64,000 bases of DNA, from NCBI RefSeq assembly GCF_013401555.1, contig NZ_CP058552.1, forward strand, positions 5,270,001-5,334,000, read 5' to 3'. The notes below the pieces were generated by a model that had not been told where the DNA came from, searched no databases, and saw only the letters and a list, made by a program, of their open reading frames with translations. Shown here piece by piece: positions 62,457 to 64,000 of the stretch (the stretch's first letter is position 1; each line of letters starts with the position of its first letter). The stretch is from Paenibacillus sp. E222. Its GTDB lineage: Bacteria; Bacillota; Bacilli; Paenibacillales; Paenibacillaceae. A program made the position numbers and the translations under genes.

Positions 62457-64000
62457 ATGGCAAAAAGCAGTGTATTGGGATATCCACGAATTGGTGCAGA
62501 TCGGGAATGGAAGAAAGCCTTGGAGGCATTCTGGTCAGGCAAGCTCGAAGAAACAGATTTTCAAGCAAGATTGCAGGAGATTCGGTTAGATCACCTGCGC
62601 AAGCAGCAAGAAAAAGGTATCGATCTTATTCCTGTTAATGACTTCAGTTACTATGATCACATTCTGGATACTGCCGTTATGTTCGGAATTGTTCCAAAAC
62701 GGTTTGCATATGACGGTGGCGCTGTACCTTTGTCCGTCTATTACGGAATTGCCCGGGGAACGAAAGATGCAGCCGCAAGCGAAATGACAAAATGGTTTAA
62801 CACAAACTATCACTATATCGTGCCTGAACTGGACGGTGCTTCCCCTGCCCTAACGGAAAATAAACCCCTTCTTGCTTATCGCGAAGCCAAAGAGAAGCTC
62901 GGTATTGAAGGCAAACCGGTTCTTGTCGGACCGTTGACCTTCCTGAAGCTGTCCAAAGGATACGATAAGTCCGAAACAAACGCTTGGCTGGACCGCCTGC
63001 TTCCACTCTATGTTCAAGTGCTTCAGGAGCTTGCAAATGAAGGTGTTCAGTGGGTACAGATTGACGAGCCAATCCTCGTTACCAAAACAAGTGATGCTGA
63101 CCTACAGCTGCTAAGTAAAATTTATGAGACGTTTGCAGCTGCTGTACCAGGTCTAAACATTATGCTGCAGACCTACTTTGAATCCGTAGAGAACTATAGC
63201 AACATTGTTGCCCTACCGGTTCAAGGTATCGGACTTGATTTTGTACACGGGGCTACGGGTAACATTCAGTCCATTCAAGCGTCCGGTTTCCCTACGGATA
63301 AAGTTTTGGGTGCTGGGGTTATTGACGGCCGCGGGATCTGGAAAGCCTCTTTGCCAGGAAAACTGAAGCTGTTGGATGAACTGGTTGAACTCGTAACACC
63401 TGAACGTTTAATCGTGCAATCCTCATGCAGCTTGCTTCATGTTCCGGTAACGACAGAGCGTGAAACTAAACTCACATCCGAACTGAAAAATGCTCTGGCA
63501 TTTGCAGATGAAAAGTTGGACGAGATCGTTCTGTTGACAAAAGCATTGTCTTCAAGAAACGCTGAAATCATCGCTGAAATTGAAAATTCTGATCGTACGA
63601 TCCAGGCTCTCCAGCAATCCGAAGAGCGTAATCGTGTTGCTGTTCAAGAAGCCGTGGCAACACTCAGCGTTCAACAGCCGGAACGTTCCCGTCCGTTTGC
63701 CGAGCGTCATATCGCTCAGCAGGACAAATGGAAATTGCCACTTTTCCCGACAACGACTATCGGCAGCTTCCCACAATCCGCAGAAGTGCGTAAAGCACGT
63801 CAATTGTGGCGTAAGGGTGAGTTGAACAATGAGCAGTATGCTGCTTTCATCCGGGATCAAATTGATATCTGGATCAAAATTCAGGAAGAGATCGAGATCG
63901 ATGTTCTCGTACATGGTGAGTTTGAGCGTACCGACATGGTAGAGTTCTTTGGCGAAAAACTTGCAGGGTTTGCCTTCACACAATTTGGATGGGTACAATC
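62457..64000 (+). CDS. metE: Cobalamin-independent methionine synthase (MetE), 3' end beyond the window
   Basis: The first 514 codons of MetE (full length usually about 760), which methylates homocysteine with 5-methyltetrahydropteroyl-triglutamate. MAKSSVLGYPRIGADREWKKALE is the classic start. NDFSYYDHILDTAVMFG, WVQIDEPILV and LQTYFESVENY mark the N-terminal barrel. LPLFPTTTIGSFPQSAEVRKAR begins the catalytic C-terminal barrel, whose zinc ligands lie past the right edge. ATG at 62457 follows GAGGAG. Confidence 0.95.
   Translation, partial: MAKSSVLGYPRIGADREWKKALEAFWSGKLEETDFQARLQEIRLDHLRKQQEKGIDLIPVNDFSYYDHILDTAVMFGIVPKRFAYDGGAVPLSVYYGIARGTKDAAASEMTKWFNTNYHYIVPELDGASPALTENKPLLAYREAKEKLGIEGKPVLVGPLTFLKLSKGYDKSETNAWLDRLLPLYVQVLQELANEGVQWVQIDEPILVTKTSDADLQLLSKIYETFAAAVPGLNIMLQTYFESVENYSNIVALPVQGIGLDFVHGATGNIQSIQASGFPTDKVLGAGVIDGRGIWKASLPGKLKLLDELVELVTPERLIVQSSCSLLHVPVTTERETKLTSELKNALAFADEKLDEIVLLTKALSSRNAEIIAEIENSDRTIQALQQSEERNRVAVQEAVATLSVQQPERSRPFAERHIAQQDKWKLPLFPTTTIGSFPQSAEVRKARQLWRKGELNNEQYAAFIRDQIDIWIKIQEEIEIDVLVHGEFERTDMVEFFGEKLAGFAFTQFGWVQ

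Overview
The window reads as chromosomal DNA of a Bacillales bacterium, most likely Paenibacillus. The signs are strong GGAGG ribosome-binding sites, CUT1-type sugar ABC operons that carry no ATPase gene, YesMN-type two-component genes, SLH surface anchoring, GntR-LacI hybrid regulators and small multidrug pumps. The genus is an inference from gene style, not from a marker gene. I saw no rRNA, tRNA, CRISPR array, phage or insertion sequence. Most genes lie on the minus strand.

Layout. (1) 1-10.3 kb: a first sugar locus. A GntR-LacI regulator faces an operon of solute-binding lipoprotein, two permeases and a GH38 alpha-mannosidase, followed by a secreted beta-helix protein cut by the left edge. 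(2) 10.4-24.8 kb: an accessory region with an alpha/beta hydrolase, a TetR-HXXEE pair, two short-chain dehydrogenases, an ECF sigma factor fused to a degenerate metallopeptidase-like domain, a secreted PQQ-type propeller, and a seven-gene operon (MFS pump, HxlR, a receiver lacking its lysine, SufA-type A-type carrier, MurB, Rrf2, FMN reductase) facing a SufR-like regulator. (3) 24.9-29.0 kb: a very large SLH-anchored protein with two tandem metallophosphoesterase modules. (4) 29.4-59.4 kb: a glycan-utilisation region of about 30 kb with a second GH38, a GH106-like enzyme, a glutaminase-A-like (DUF4965) protein, a 734-residue GH42-like protein of no family I recognise, a secreted GxGYxYP protein, a secreted GH76 alpha-1,6-mannanase, three more ABC importers, a GntR-LacI regulator, a YesMN pair and an AraC regulator. 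(5) 59.9-64 kb: a metallo-beta-lactamase-fold hydrolase, a paired SMR pump with its TetR regulator, and the start of metE.

How the genes work together (inference). GH76 and possibly the GxGYxYP protein would cut an alpha-mannoside-rich polymer outside the cell. Lipoprotein-fed ABC importers, powered by a shared ATPase encoded elsewhere, would take up the oligosaccharides. The leaderless GH38, GH106-like, DUF4965 and GH42-like enzymes would then dismantle them in the cytoplasm. A nearly identical 21-bp site at the promoters of the 43.7-kb operon and of the GxGYxYP gene, which lie on either side of the GntR-LacI gene, suggests that one regulator controls both.
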